From assembly GCA_964567745.1 (NCBI GenBank), contig CAZMNY010000056.1:1-44114 (forward strand): DNA of 44,114 bases. Reading direction: 5' to 3'. The number at the start of each line of letters is the position of its first letter. The first letter of the stretch is position 1. The notes beneath the pieces were generated by a model. It ran no database searches and had not been told where the DNA came from. It worked only from the letters and a program-made list of their open reading frames with translations. A program made the position numbers and the translations under genes. Of this stretch, positions 16,241 through 23,786 are shown piece by piece. Source of the stretch: CAZMNY01 sp964567745 (GTDB lineage Bacteria > Planctomycetota > Planctomycetia > Pirellulales > Pirellulaceae).

Positions 16241-17056
16241 CTAGTCCCAAGGGTTTTGCCAGTCGCCCCAATGCTGCAGATAATTCGCGTAAGCTGGCGA
16301 GCCGCTCGAACGAGCCGCGATCCACTGCCGCGTTTCCTCGACGATGTCTCGCTCTTGCTCGACAGTCAGCCGACCGAGCATGACGTTGGCTCGCAAGAAG
16401 ACAAAGTACGTATCGAGCACATCACAGCGGCAGTAGTCGTTGATTTGATCGAGCTTGCCATCATCGTAGAGATCTTGAACCATGTAGCCCTGGACGTCCA
16501 TCTTGCCCGGTTTCCCCAGAAGGCTAGCGGCCAAATTGAGTCCGCCGGTGAATCGACTAGCGCCGTGATTCGTCAACATGTCGTGCAAATCGAAATGGGC
16601 GTCGACGTTGTAGCGATTGCGGGGCTGCTCGAAACTCTTCCCCTGAATGTTGAACCAGTTGGGGATCGAGACGCCAAAGCGAAACGCGGCGAGCTCCATC
16701 AGCGGCATGTCGAACGTGCGACCGTTGAAGCTGACCAACGTCGGCTGATGGTAAGCGCTCCAACCTCGCCAAAACTTGTCGGTAATAACGTGAGGTCGGT
16801 ATTCGGGCTCGTCCAGCGCAACCAAATCGATCAGGCGAAAATCCGCGCCGACTTTGCCTATGACCACAGACACAGGGACTTGAAACGTGTAGGGGACGAA
16901 ATCCGAATCGTACTTCTCCATCAGTTCCATGCGGTATCGTTGGACGGCGTCGGATGGCGGGAGAGCCTCGCCCGGATAGCGGAGGGCGGACACGAGCGAT
17001 CCGTCGGCTATGCTTTCGACGTCAAACACAAAATATCGAACATCGGCGTCATTCAT
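16241..17056 (-). CDS. PolB-like 3'-5' exonuclease (DEDD family)
   Basis: A 271-residue protein of the predicted PolB-like exonuclease family. DEDD catalytic residues are visible: FDVES (Asp/Glu, about 10-14), FNGRTFDMP (Asp, about 115-121) and YCRCDVLDTYFVF (Asp, about 210). It probably removes nucleotides from DNA 3' ends and lacks a polymerase domain. The region between contains NRYNVDAHFDL, also typical of the family. The ATG at 17056 is preceded by a purine stretch AAGGAAAGGGGG, a little far for a Shine-Dalgarno. It is divergent from the peptidase T gene, 129 bp apart. Confidence 0.88.
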   Translation of the reverse strand: MNDADVRYFVFDVESIADGSLVSALRYPGEALPPSDAVQRYRMELMEKYDSDFVPYTFQVPVSVVIGKVGADFRLIDLVALDEPEYRPHVITDKFWRGWSAYHQPTLVSFNGRTFDMPLMELAAFRFGVSIPNWFNIQGKSFEQPRNRYNVDAHFDLHDMLTNHGASRFTGGLNLAASLLGKPGKMDVQGYMVQDLYDDGKLDQINDYCRCDVLDTYFVFLRANVMLGRLTVEQERDIVEETRQWIAARSSGSPAYANYLQHWGDWQNPWD

Positions 17057-17185
17057 TATTGGCCCCCTTTCCTTGACGGTTTCTGTCCTTCATGATGCGG
17101 CTCGGACGCCAATCAATTTGCGGTATCGAATGCTTCCCTATCAATATGGGGCGCCGACGATCGCGTCACAAGCACGGACAGAACT

Positions 17186-18421
17186 ATGGATCGCGATCGC
17201 CTGCTCAAACGTTTTCTCCAATACGTCGCCATCGATTCGACGGCGGACGAAACGCAATCCAAGTACCCCAGTTCCGATGGGCAGCTCGAAGTTTCTCAAC
17301 TCCTGGCGAAGCAACTCAAGGCGATCGGCGCCGAGCAAGTCGAAGTCAATCAACATGGCTTGGTCACCGCACTCATTCCCGGCGTCCCAAACTCGCCGAC
17401 CATCGCGTTGAATTCGCACGTCGATACATCACCCGAATCGAGCGGAAAAAATATCCAGCCGCAGGTAATTGAAAACTACGTCGGCGGTGACATCCCGCTT
17501 GGTAAAGGGTCGCTCGCCATTACGACTCGAGAGAATCCCGAACTAGACAGCCTGATCGGCGCCACTTTGATCACGACGGACGGGACGACGCTGCTAGGCG
17601 GCGATGATAAAGCGGGAATCGCCGTCATCATGGAGCTCGTCAGCCATTTGCTTGAGCACTGTGAAATCGAGCACGCACCGGTGAGAATACTGTTCACGTG
17701 CGATGAAGAGATTGGCCGAGGCGTCGATCACGTCGACGTCGAGTCGTTGGGCGCAACAGTCTGCTACACGCTTGATGGTCCCGGCGCCAACCAAATCGAC
17801 GTCGAGACGTTTTCAGCCGACGTCGCCGTGATCACAGTTCAGGGCGTCAACATTCACCCGTCGATTGCCAAGGACCGAATGGTCAATGCGATTCGCGTCG
17901 CCGCCGCATTTGTGGATGCTCTGCCCAAAGATGAACGATCGCCCGAAACGACAGCCGAGCGCGAAGGCTTTCTTCATCCGTACGTCTCCGAAGGCGGCGT
18001 TGCGGAAGCGACGGTTCGTGTCCTCCTGCGCGATTTCGACGAGTCGGGTTTGAAGGCGCACGCCGAGCTTCTGCGGAGTACGGCCAGGCAAACAGAAGCA
18101 TCGTTTCCCGGCTGCCAAATCGACGTGGAAATCCGGCGGCAGTATCGCAACCTGGGCGACGGACTCAAGACCGAGCCGCGCGCCGTCGCTTTGGCCGAGC
18201 AAGCGCATGCGAATCTGGGTCGAACAGCCGTCAAGTCGATCATCCGCGGCGGCACCGACGGTTCGCTGCTGACTGAGAAAGGACTACCGACGCCCAACCT
18301 CTCGACCGGGCAACACAATCCGCACTCGCCACTCGAGTGGGCTTGCCTCGATGAAATGTCGCAAGCCGTCCAAGTTTTGATCGAGCTCGTGCAGCTCTGG
18401 GGCCGCGAGCGGCTCGAATAG
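17186..18421 (+). CDS. pepT: Peptidase T (tripeptide aminopeptidase)
   Basis: A 411-residue M20-family metallopeptidase that removes the N-terminal residue of tripeptides in the cytosol. Two-zinc ligands and catalytic residues are in place: NSHVDT (His78), GGDDKAG (Asp140), CDEEIGRG (Glu174/Glu175), YTLDG (Asp near 197) and TGQHNPHSPLEW (His near 380). Numbering is almost identical to enterobacterial PepT, and length is as usual. RGGTDGS is the substrate-binding motif of the lid domain. The start at 17186 follows no strong Shine-Dalgarno, but the N-terminus matches the family. Confidence 0.95.
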   Translation: MDRDRLLKRFLQYVAIDSTADETQSKYPSSDGQLEVSQLLAKQLKAIGAEQVEVNQHGLVTALIPGVPNSPTIALNSHVDTSPESSGKNIQPQVIENYVGGDIPLGKGSLAITTRENPELDSLIGATLITTDGTTLLGGDDKAGIAVIMELVSHLLEHCEIEHAPVRILFTCDEEIGRGVDHVDVESLGATVCYTLDGPGANQIDVETFSADVAVITVQGVNIHPSIAKDRMVNAIRVAAAFVDALPKDERSPETTAEREGFLHPYVSEGGVAEATVRVLLRDFDESGLKAHAELLRSTARQTEASFPGCQIDVEIRRQYRNLGDGLKTEPRAVALAEQAHANLGRTAVKSIIRGGTDGSLLTEKGLPTPNLSTGQHNPHSPLEWACLDEMSQAVQVLIELVQLWGRERLE

Positions 18422-18510
18422 TCCCCCAACGTGATTGCATGAACCAAGCTGGCTGCCAGTCCGCCACGGTCTGACGAACGTAGATACCAAGAACTGCAGC
18501 GCGACGCGAA

Positions 18511-18963
18511 CTAGTCCTGACCCTCGGGCAAGATCACGCCCTTGAGCCAATCGCGGCGCAGAATCTGAATCGTGTCCAGAAACTTCTCGATGTTCACCGG
18601 CTTGTGAATGAATGACTGGACGTGCAAGTCCTCGCAACGTTCGCGAACATCGCGGCCGTCTTCGGACGTCAGGACGACGACCGGTTTTTGCTTGAGTCGA
18701 TCATCGTCGTTGATACAGTCGAGCAACTCGAAGCCGTCGCGCTTGGGCAAGTTGAGATCGAGCAAGACTAGGTCGGGTCGCGGGGCTTTGGCGAACATGC
18801 CCTGTTGCGTGAGAAACTGAAGGCACTCGTCGCCATCGCGAATCAATGTCAATCGATGTTTCACACCGCTCTGTTGCAATGCCTCCATCGTAATCCGAGC
18901 GTCGATGAGACTATCCTCGACGAGAAGGATCTCCATCGGACGTCCCACCGCCAATTCGGACAT
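18511..18963 (-). CDS. Single-domain response regulator (Rcp1-type)
   Basis: A 150-residue stand-alone receiver. Phosphoacceptor Asp69 (LLDLNLPKRDG), acidic pair Glu16/Asp17 (LVEDS), Thr99 (VLTSE) and Lys121 (HKPV) are all present, so it should be phosphorylatable. NLPKRDG and the long insert after the first helix are typical of the Rcp1 type, often partnered with phytochrome-like or PAS histidine kinases encoded elsewhere. There is no output domain, so it acts by protein contact. An alternative start is the internal ATG at 18936. Confidence 0.92.
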   Translation of the reverse strand: MSELAVGRPMEILLVEDSLIDARITMEALQQSGVKHRLTLIRDGDECLQFLTQQGMFAKAPRPDLVLLDLNLPKRDGFELLDCINDDDRLKQKPVVVLTSEDGRDVRERCEDLHVQSFIHKPVNIEKFLDTIQILRRDWLKGVILPEGQD

Positions 18964-19207
18964 TGCGATCTGCTCCCAACACGTTCATCAACACGAATTT
19001 GTTTGCATCTTACTCCGGCCGCCAAGTTCATGCGAGGCGACTCGGACACAAGCAGCTACGAAGCTCGATTTGGACATAGGCGAATTGCCGATACGCGGCG
19101 ATAGCAAATCAGAGCGTGCGCTGGTCGGCTCATGCGGCCTCTCGACACGCTCTGACGAGCATTGCTGTGGCGACGACGAGACTGTACGACAACGAAAAGC
19201 GGCGTGA
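18964..19207. other. 244-bp gap, no gene seen
   Basis: Between two leftward genes. Open frames here are continuations of antisense or alternate frames of the neighbours. No clear promoter or terminator is seen. Confidence 0.4.
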
Positions 19208-20101
19208 CTACGCAGCTCGGCGGACGTCGTCTTGAGTCGACTCGTCCATGACATCTTGCCAGCGTCGTTCGGCTTGCTCGACTTCGCGAGCGCCGAGTTT
19301 CGTGGTGAGTCGGACCAAGGCTCGAGCCCATGCTGACGGTCGATAGAATTCAGCAATCCATTCTGTGATGATCGCCGATTTGTTTCCCGACTTCGAGAGA
19401 TCTTGATGTTTCTGGTGCCGCAGGAAGAGCCTCTGCTTGTTGCGACCAGTGCGAACTCTTGAAGTCTTGTCGTCCGTCGGTTCGGCGAAGACGAGTCGGC
19501 TGTTCGCGGCGAGCCGGCAATCGCCCAATTGTTCCAGGTGCAGAGCCAGGTCGATGTCGGCAAGATCCCCTAGCGAGTTGTCGAGCCCCCAGGCCGCATC
19601 CCAGGCCTCGAGTCGATAGAACCCGGCGATCAGTGCCGGACCGGTCGGCTGGAGCCGGGCCATGTCGGTCGAGACGATCGAGACGTCAACTCCGCAAGTC
19701 TCACGAGCTCCGGCCGTTGAAAGCCGAACCCCGGCAACCACGATCCGCTCTTCGGTGTCGTCCACGACTGCGGGCGCGACAGCGATGACATCAATGTCGT
19801 CAAAGTGTTTCAACGCGGCGACAGTCCAACCCTCGGTGGCTCTGAGACCTCCCTGGACGATGTGGAGAATGTCGCCATCCGCCTCGTCCGCCCCCAAATT
19901 GAGCATCTCGGTTTGAGTTGCTTCGGGGTCCGCGGAGATGAATCGAACCTCGGTGCCCAGATCGTACGGATCGTCGTATTCCCCGCGATGAACGACGATG
20001 ATCTCGCTATGGGCTGGTCGATTTTGAAGAATCGAAGCCAGAGTATCTTCGTGAATGCTGTCGTTAACGGGCCACGAAGTTAGTATCGAAAGGCGAGTCA
20101 C
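19208..20101 (-). CDS. Glycosyltransferase family 2-like protein
   Basis: A 297-residue protein. The GTG at 20101 is chosen since the fold begins directly with TRLSILTSWPVNDS; an earlier in-frame GTG adds a basic, unrelated segment. The order of elements recalls GT-A enzymes: SILTSW at the first strand, then SEIIVVHRGEYDD, NLGADEADGDILHIVQGG in the place of the DXD region, and a middle part AGFYRLEAWDAAWGLDNSL typical of 'recognise the acceptor' loops. However, the classical DXD is replaced by DGDILHIVQGG, so activity is uncertain. The C-terminal part is helical and basic. No sugar genes are adjacent. Function otherwise unknown. Confidence 0.6.
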   Translation of the reverse strand: MTRLSILTSWPVNDSIHEDTLASILQNRPAHSEIIVVHRGEYDDPYDLGTEVRFISADPEATQTEMLNLGADEADGDILHIVQGGLRATEGWTVAALKHFDDIDVIAVAPAVVDDTEERIVVAGVRLSTAGARETCGVDVSIVSTDMARLQPTGPALIAGFYRLEAWDAAWGLDNSLGDLADIDLALHLEQLGDCRLAANSRLVFAEPTDDKTSRVRTGRNKQRLFLRHQKHQDLSKSGNKSAIITEWIAEFYRPSAWARALVRLTTKLGAREVEQAERRWQDVMDESTQDDVRRAA

Positions 20102-20423
20102 GGTGCGGCGACCTAATGGTGGTGGATTCCATTCCGTTCTTTGGCCGTTCGAAAACTTCCAACCACAGGCGGGTTCGCGTCTCGAACGACACACACAAGG
20201 GCGGCGAACGCCCTCTGAAATACTTTCTTCGGCACGATTCCGACGCGGGTTGATGAGAACCTAGGTTTCTCATCCGCTTCACGACGCGAATTCGAGCCTC
20301 TCAGAGGATATGCTCTAGAGATCTGCCCCGGGTTTGTAAAGCCCAATGGTCATGCCGGATGGCCTTCACCAAATTGCCTCAACGTCCACAACAATGGGGC
20401 ACCTCCCCTTTGTTCGCGCCCCC
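20102..20423. other. 322-bp gap with palindrome
   Basis: No supported gene. It contains a palindrome at 20252-20274: GATGAGAA and TTCTCATC arms around CCTAGGT. The right part (20330-20423) precedes the end of the leftward BMC gene. Confidence 0.5.
20252..20274. repeat. Palindrome, 8-bp arms around CCTAGG
   Basis: GATGAGAA (20252-20259) pairs with TTCTCATC (20267-20274) around CCTAGGT. It lies about 150 bp downstream of the leftward BMC gene and upstream of the glycosyltransferase-like gene. Operator or factor-dependent terminator are both possible; there is no T-run. Confidence 0.6.
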
Positions 20424-21062
20424 TTATTTGGGGAGTAGGCTGAGGACGGAGGGGGTTGGACGGGCGATGACGTGCGTTGCGATCAGTTCGCCCAGACCAG
20501 CGACTTTGGCGCCGCCAGCTGCGATGGCGGCTTCGACTGCGGCGACGTCGCCCTGGATGACGACGGTAACGTACCCGCCGCCAAGTTTTTCCTTGCCGAC
20601 GACTTCCACATTCGCCGCTTTGCACGCAGTGTCGATCGCTTCCATGACCGCGGTAAAGCCCTGAGTTTCAATGAAGCCAATTGCATCGGGTGAAGTGGGC
20701 ATGTCGGACTCGCCATCGCTAGAGTGAAATCGTTGAAAATCGGGATAGGAAACCACAGCCTGCTGAATCAGTGGATTGTACTCAGCCGCCGCCTCGATCG
20801 CTTTCCAAGCCTCTGGGTCGGCCTGAGCCATGACGCTGCAGACCGGGCGGCCTCGCAGCTTTTCCGCCACAACTCGACCGGCATCTATGGCGATTCGCAC
20901 GTTGGCCAGATCGCCCTGAATCTTGATGCAGACGCCGAGGAAATCGTTGAGTTCGGCTTGGAGTACGCGGATCGATGCCGTCTTGGCCATCACGTCCAAG
21001 GCAGCCATCGCTGGCGTGCAGCCAGTGGTTTCGAGTATTCCCGTCGAATCGACCAAGACCAT
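20424..21062 (-). CDS. Tandem-domain bacterial microcompartment shell protein (BMC-T)
   Basis: A 212-residue protein made of two BMC domains. Domain 1 (about 3-100) begins STGILETTGCTPAMAALDVMAK; domain 2 (about 123-205) begins DAIGFIETQGFTAVMEAIDTA and has the conserved EKLGGGYVTVVIQGDVAAVEAAI. Such proteins form pseudohexameric trimers in the facets of protein shells and often carry a gated pore. The two domains are divergent: domain 1 lacks the GGGYV loop and has FLGVCIKIQGD instead. No other shell gene (BMC-H or pentamer) or encapsulated enzyme is in the window, so this is an orphan or satellite shell gene. The PVC-type microcompartment known from planctomycetes handles fucose and rhamnose breakdown; whether this protein joins it cannot be told. 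Confidence 0.88.
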   Translation of the reverse strand: MVLVDSTGILETTGCTPAMAALDVMAKTASIRVLQAELNDFLGVCIKIQGDLANVRIAIDAGRVVAEKLRGRPVCSVMAQADPEAWKAIEAAAEYNPLIQQAVVSYPDFQRFHSSDGESDMPTSPDAIGFIETQGFTAVMEAIDTACKAANVEVVGKEKLGGGYVTVVIQGDVAAVEAAIAAGGAKVAGLGELIATHVIARPTPSVLSLLPK

Positions 21063-21274
21063 TTATCCGTCGAGGTTTCAGTGCAAAAGAGCCACTCGCT
21101 CGGGCCCTATCGTTACAGGTCCATTATAGCCCGCCATTTACGGCGCGCTTCGGGTCCGGTCCGCACTGCTCGCCCACGTCCAAATTGAGTCGGAATAGTG
21201 TGAAGATAGAGCGATCCGGCAGCCGATGACGATTGGTGCGAATACCTGCGCGCCAATCAACCGGAGTGGTATCG

Positions 21275-21661
21275 ATGGATTACGTGGCTCAGTTTGAACC
21301 TTACGCCCACCAGTTTCTTGAGTGGATCGGGTTTGGCACGGTCGTCGGACTGATGGCCAAAGCGGTCATGCCTGGCCGCGATCCGGGCGGTGCCATCGCA
21401 ACGCTGGCGATTGGAATCTTCGGCACGATCATGGGATGCGGGATTGTCGCCTATTTCTTCAACGGCGAGATTCTCACGCCCATCAGCCTTCCTGGATTCT
21501 TCATTGGGACCGGCGGGGCGTTTGTGTTGTTGTTCTTCTACAAACTGCTCGGCGGCTATTGGTTCCGAGAAACCGAGGGTCCGGTGAGTGTGGTCGATGG
21601 GGGACGCCGGCGCAGACGACGACGGCGACGAAGCGAGTACGCAGGATCCTACGACGACTGA
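21275..21661 (+). CDS. YeaQ/GlsB-family small membrane protein with poly-Arg tail
   Basis: A 128-residue protein. GGAG 8 nt before ATG 21275 decides the start. Three hydrophobic helices carry the glycine-rich pattern of the transglycosylase-associated / GlsB-YeaQ family: FLEWIGFGTVVGLMAKAVMPGRDPGG, LAIGIFGTIMGCGIVAYFF and GFFIGTGGAFVLLFFYKLL. The name of the family is misleading: no enzyme activity is established. Unusual is the C-terminus, nine consecutive arginines followed by SEYAGSYDD, which could contact phospholipid heads or nucleic acid. Confidence 0.82.
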   Translation: MDYVAQFEPYAHQFLEWIGFGTVVGLMAKAVMPGRDPGGAIATLAIGIFGTIMGCGIVAYFFNGEILTPISLPGFFIGTGGAFVLLFFYKLLGGYWFRETEGPVSVVDGGRRRRRRRRRSEYAGSYDD

Positions 21662-21725
21662 GATCCTACGAAAGTAATCCTGCGACTGAGCTTCCAACGA
21701 CGACCAAGCGGGGCAATCGACTGGC

Positions 21726-22559
21726 ATGCCAAGCGCGACACCGACCAAGTTGCTCATCTTGGGCGCCCATCCAGACGATGCGGAATTCCATGCCGGCGGC
21801 TTGGCGACTCGCTATTGCCAGCGCGGACGTGTCGTGAGAATGATCTCGGTCACGAACGGCGGCGCGGGGCATCACTTTCGCGATTCGCAGTCGCTTGTCG
21901 CCGTTCGCCGCGAAGAAGCAGCTCGCGCGGGCAAAGTGATCGGCGCCGAATACTTGACGTGGGACTTTCCCGACGGCAGCTTGCTGCCCACGCTGGAAGT
22001 GCGCGAGAAGATCATACGCGAGATCCGCTCGTTTGAGCCCGACCTCGTTTTGACTCATCGCACCTGCGACTACCACCCTGATCATCGAGCGGTCGGGCAA
22101 GCGGTCCAAGACGCCTCGTACCTCGTCACCGTTCCTCTGGTCTGCACCGATACGCCAATCCTCAGCCGAGATCCCGTCGTCGCTTACATGTGCGACCTCT
22201 TCACAAAGCCGTGCCCGCTCGATCCGGCCGTCGTCATTGACATCGCCGAGGAGATGGACGAGGTCGTGAGTATGTTGGCAGAGCACAAATCGCAAGTCTT
22301 CGAATTCTTGCCGTTCAATCAGGGCATCGGCGATCAAGTGCCCGAAAACGATGACGACAAGAAAATCTGGCTCGCCCATTGGTTTCAGAACATTATCGCT
22401 CCGCGAGTCGATCGATTTCGACAGATCCTCGCCCATCGCGTCGACGACTCGCAAGCCAGCTCGGCCAAGTGGGTCGAAGCGTTTGAGATCAGCGAGTATG
22501 CTTCGGCCGCTGCCCAAGACCAGCTTGCCTCGCTGTTCTGCCTTGACGGCAACGAGTAG
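21726..22559 (+). CDS. PIG-L / BshB-family deacetylase
   Basis: A 277-residue zinc-dependent N-acetylglucosamine-type deacetylase. The signature GAHPDDAEFHAGG (about 13-25) gives a His and two Asp, and HRTCDYHPDHRA (about 115-126) supplies the second His pair. The family removes acetyl from GlcNAc linked to inositol, malate or other groups in the synthesis of glycolipids or low-molecular thiols such as bacillithiol. The substrate is unknown here and no thiol-pathway partner is adjacent. It starts 64 bp after the YeaQ-like gene. Confidence 0.9.
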   Translation: MPSATPTKLLILGAHPDDAEFHAGGLATRYCQRGRVVRMISVTNGGAGHHFRDSQSLVAVRREEAARAGKVIGAEYLTWDFPDGSLLPTLEVREKIIREIRSFEPDLVLTHRTCDYHPDHRAVGQAVQDASYLVTVPLVCTDTPILSRDPVVAYMCDLFTKPCPLDPAVVIDIAEEMDEVVSMLAEHKSQVFEFLPFNQGIGDQVPENDDDKKIWLAHWFQNIIAPRVDRFRQILAHRVDDSQASSAKWVEAFEISEYASAAAQDQLASLFCLDGNE

Positions 22560-22693
22560 CATTGCGCTCCTAGAGGCGAGTCATGCGCAGGAAGCTGGCG
22601 CGCGATGATTTGCAGCAGCCACGCCAAGAATGGCGTAGAATCAAACATTGCTTCCCTGTCACGAAGCTCGATACCAAACGAAACGGCAGAACC

Positions 22694-23329
22694 ATGATTC
22701 GTTCTTTGAGTTGGTTGCTTTTGGCATCCGTAGCGATCGGCTGCGGCCCGCCGCCTGCATCTGAGGTCTCCAACACGCGAATGGCACCCGGGCCAGTCGA
22801 TGCCGATGCTGCAACTGAGTTCACGACGACCGAGTCAGGTTTGAAATACCGCATTCGTCGCAAGTCGCCCGACGGAGTGAAGCCTGGGCCAACCGACAAC
22901 GTGCGCGTCCACTACAAGGGTTGGCTCGACAAAGGCGTCGTGTTCGATTCGTCCTACGGGAAGCGACCGCTTTCGTTGGACGTCAACCAATTCGTACCGG
23001 GATTCGGAGAAGGCCTGCAGCTGATCGGCACCGGCGGAATGATCGAGCTCGAAATCCCATCCAGACTCGGTTATGGACCAGCCGGCCAAGGGAAGATTCC
23101 GCCCAACGCGACGCTACACTTCATCGTCGAACTCGAAGAAGTCGTCCCGTCGCCATTCTCCGGTGATGGCGGACAGTTGTCGCCGTCACTGTGGCGCCTT
23201 TCGCTCCGCGAATGTTGCGCGCCGTCGCTTTCTCATCGCCTTTCGCTCCGCGAAAGGCGACTTTTAAAAAAAAACGACCCGGTTCGTGTGAACCGGGTCG
23301 CTGGGTTTCTCGTTTCAGATCGATGGTGA
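22694..23329 (+). CDS. FKBP-type peptidyl-prolyl isomerase lipoprotein with aberrant C-terminal extension
   Basis: A 211-residue frame. ATG 22694 starts a lipoprotein signal (lipobox Cys17, VAIGC), preferred to an earlier ATG. Residues about 47-155 are an FKBP domain: VRVHYKGWLDKGVVFDSS, VPGFGEGLQLIGTGG, IPSRLGYG, IPPNATLHFIVELEEV. It speeds proline isomerization of exported proteins. The last about 55 residues after EEVVPSP do not belong to the family: they are encoded by two copies of a REP-like sequence, a hairpin with a short T-run (23237-23264) and a leftward terminator hairpin (23275-23300). The original stop was probably lost, so transcripts ending at the first hairpin would lack a stop codon. 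Confidence 0.85.
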   Translation: MIRSLSWLLLASVAIGCGPPPASEVSNTRMAPGPVDADAATEFTTTESGLKYRIRRKSPDGVKPGPTDNVRVHYKGWLDKGVVFDSSYGKRPLSLDVNQFVPGFGEGLQLIGTGGMIELEIPSRLGYGPAGQGKIPPNATLHFIVELEEVVPSPFSGDGGQLSPSLWRLSLRECCAPSLSHRLSLRERRLLKKNDPVRVNRVAGFLVSDRW

Positions 23330-23375
23330 TCCATACGAGACGGTAGCTGTCGTCGGACAGCCCGCCGACTGTCAC
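23121..23375 (-). CDS. Small leftward ORF with strong Shine-Dalgarno and internal terminator
   Basis: 84 codons from GTG 23375, antisense to the end of the FKBP gene. A strong site GGGAGGT (23390-23384) sits 8 nt before the GTG. The first about 36 residues (MTVGGLSDDSYRLVWITIDL and a basic, Pro/Gly-rich stretch ending at GRFF) look protein-like. The rest is the complement of the FKBP end and looks accidental. The intrinsic terminator at 23265-23300 lies inside the frame near codon 33, so most transcripts would end without a stop codon. That resembles ArfA/BrfA-type ribosome-rescue genes in layout, not in sequence that I can recognise. An untranslated RNA is the alternative. Confidence 0.4.
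   Translation of the reverse strand: MTVGGLSDDSYRLVWITIDLKRETQRPGSHEPGRFFLKVAFRGAKGDEKATARNIRGAKGATVTATTVRHHRRMATGRLLRVRR
23195..23259. repeat. REP-like repeats inside the FKBP extension
   Basis: CGCCTTTCGCTCCGCGAA occurs at 23195-23212 and 23237-23254, 42 bp apart. The second copy continues to a perfect hairpin: 10-bp arms CGCCTTTCGC and GCGAAAGGCG with a TCC loop (23237-23259), followed by CTTTT. Copy number elsewhere cannot be seen. Confidence 0.75.
23265..23300 (-). terminator. Intrinsic terminator for a leftward transcript
   Basis: Stem CGACCCGGTTC (23275-23285) / GAACCGGGTCG (23290-23300), 11 bp, loop GTGT. On the minus strand it is followed by an uninterrupted run of nine or ten T (23265-23274 as A on the plus strand). 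This is the strongest intrinsic terminator in the window. It ends a unit that has no other annotated gene. Confidence 0.85.
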
Positions 23376-23530
23376 GCCAGACTACCTCCCTGGCTTGTAC
23401 AGACATATTCCACTGAACCACCTCCTTTCCACTAGAGTCGGCTTTGCCGCTCGTTGTAGCCAAAGACTGTTGGCGACAAAGCACCTAGTCCATCGCGCTG
23501 CGTAGCGCGAACCATCTGCCTCTATACTTT
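23330..23530 (-). ncRNA. Structured leader or small RNA (leftward)
   Basis: Upstream of the two small ORFs the minus strand can form a 6-bp hairpin CGCGCT/AGCGCG (23494-23509) and a composite stem ACTAG with CTAGT (23431-23435, 23485-23489) plus GCTTTG with CAAAGC (23441-23446, 23477-23482), enclosing about 30 nt. The pairing ends just before the Shine-Dalgarno. A possible -10 box TATAGA is at 23526-23521 on the minus strand. Together with the terminator this defines a 200-260-nt transcript. No known RNA family was recognised. Confidence 0.45.
23372..23413 (-). CDS. 13-codon leader ORF overlapping the next by GTGA
   Basis: GTG at 23413 follows AAAGGAGGTG (23428-23419), the best ribosome binding site of the window, with 7 nt between AGGAGG and the start. 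It encodes 13 residues (MEYVCTSQGGSLA if started with Met) and its TGA overlaps the next GTG as GTGA, so translation could be coupled. An ATG in another frame (23406) opens an Arg-rich frame, but its spacing of 14 nt is poor. Confidence 0.4.
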   Translation of the reverse strand: MEYVCTSQGGSLA

Positions 23531-23786
23531 CCAAAAAGCCGCACTCAGGCAATACGGATATTCAGAAAATTCACATTTTCTTTTTCCGCTTGACAACCAC
23601 CCGCTTCTAACAGCGACACCGCCGGGCAGTTCAGGTTCGCACTGAATTCGTTGTCTCAAGCCAAATGCGAACGATGTTGCAAACCGTCAACATCAGAGGA
23701 GCTTTACCGCCGGACCGCTTTCGCCGCGCTCGGCCATCGTCGATAATTGAGCGCGGGCTCAAGTGACTAAGCGAGGCACCAGGCCG
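23531..23786. other. AT-richer gap before the DUF1080 gene
   Basis: No gene seen. It contains A/T-rich runs (23569-23586) unlike the surroundings and a TTGACA at 23590-23595 without a good -10 partner. Promoters for the leftward unit and for the DUF1080 gene may lie here. Confidence 0.35.

Noticed and set aside
16256..17095. Rightward 279-residue frame opposite the PolB-like exonuclease
   Set aside because: The leftward frame has the full DEDD residues.
17186..18421. Altered zinc site in peptidase T (TGQHNPHSPLEW)
   Set aside because: The variation at the last His motif is within what I know of the family; all ligands are present.
21666..22562. Leftward 298-residue frame opposite the PIG-L gene
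   Set aside because: The forward strand has the AHPDD signature; the reverse frame shows no family.
23590..23618. A sigma-70 promoter from TTGACA at 23590
   Set aside because: No acceptable -10 box at 16-18 nt spacing.
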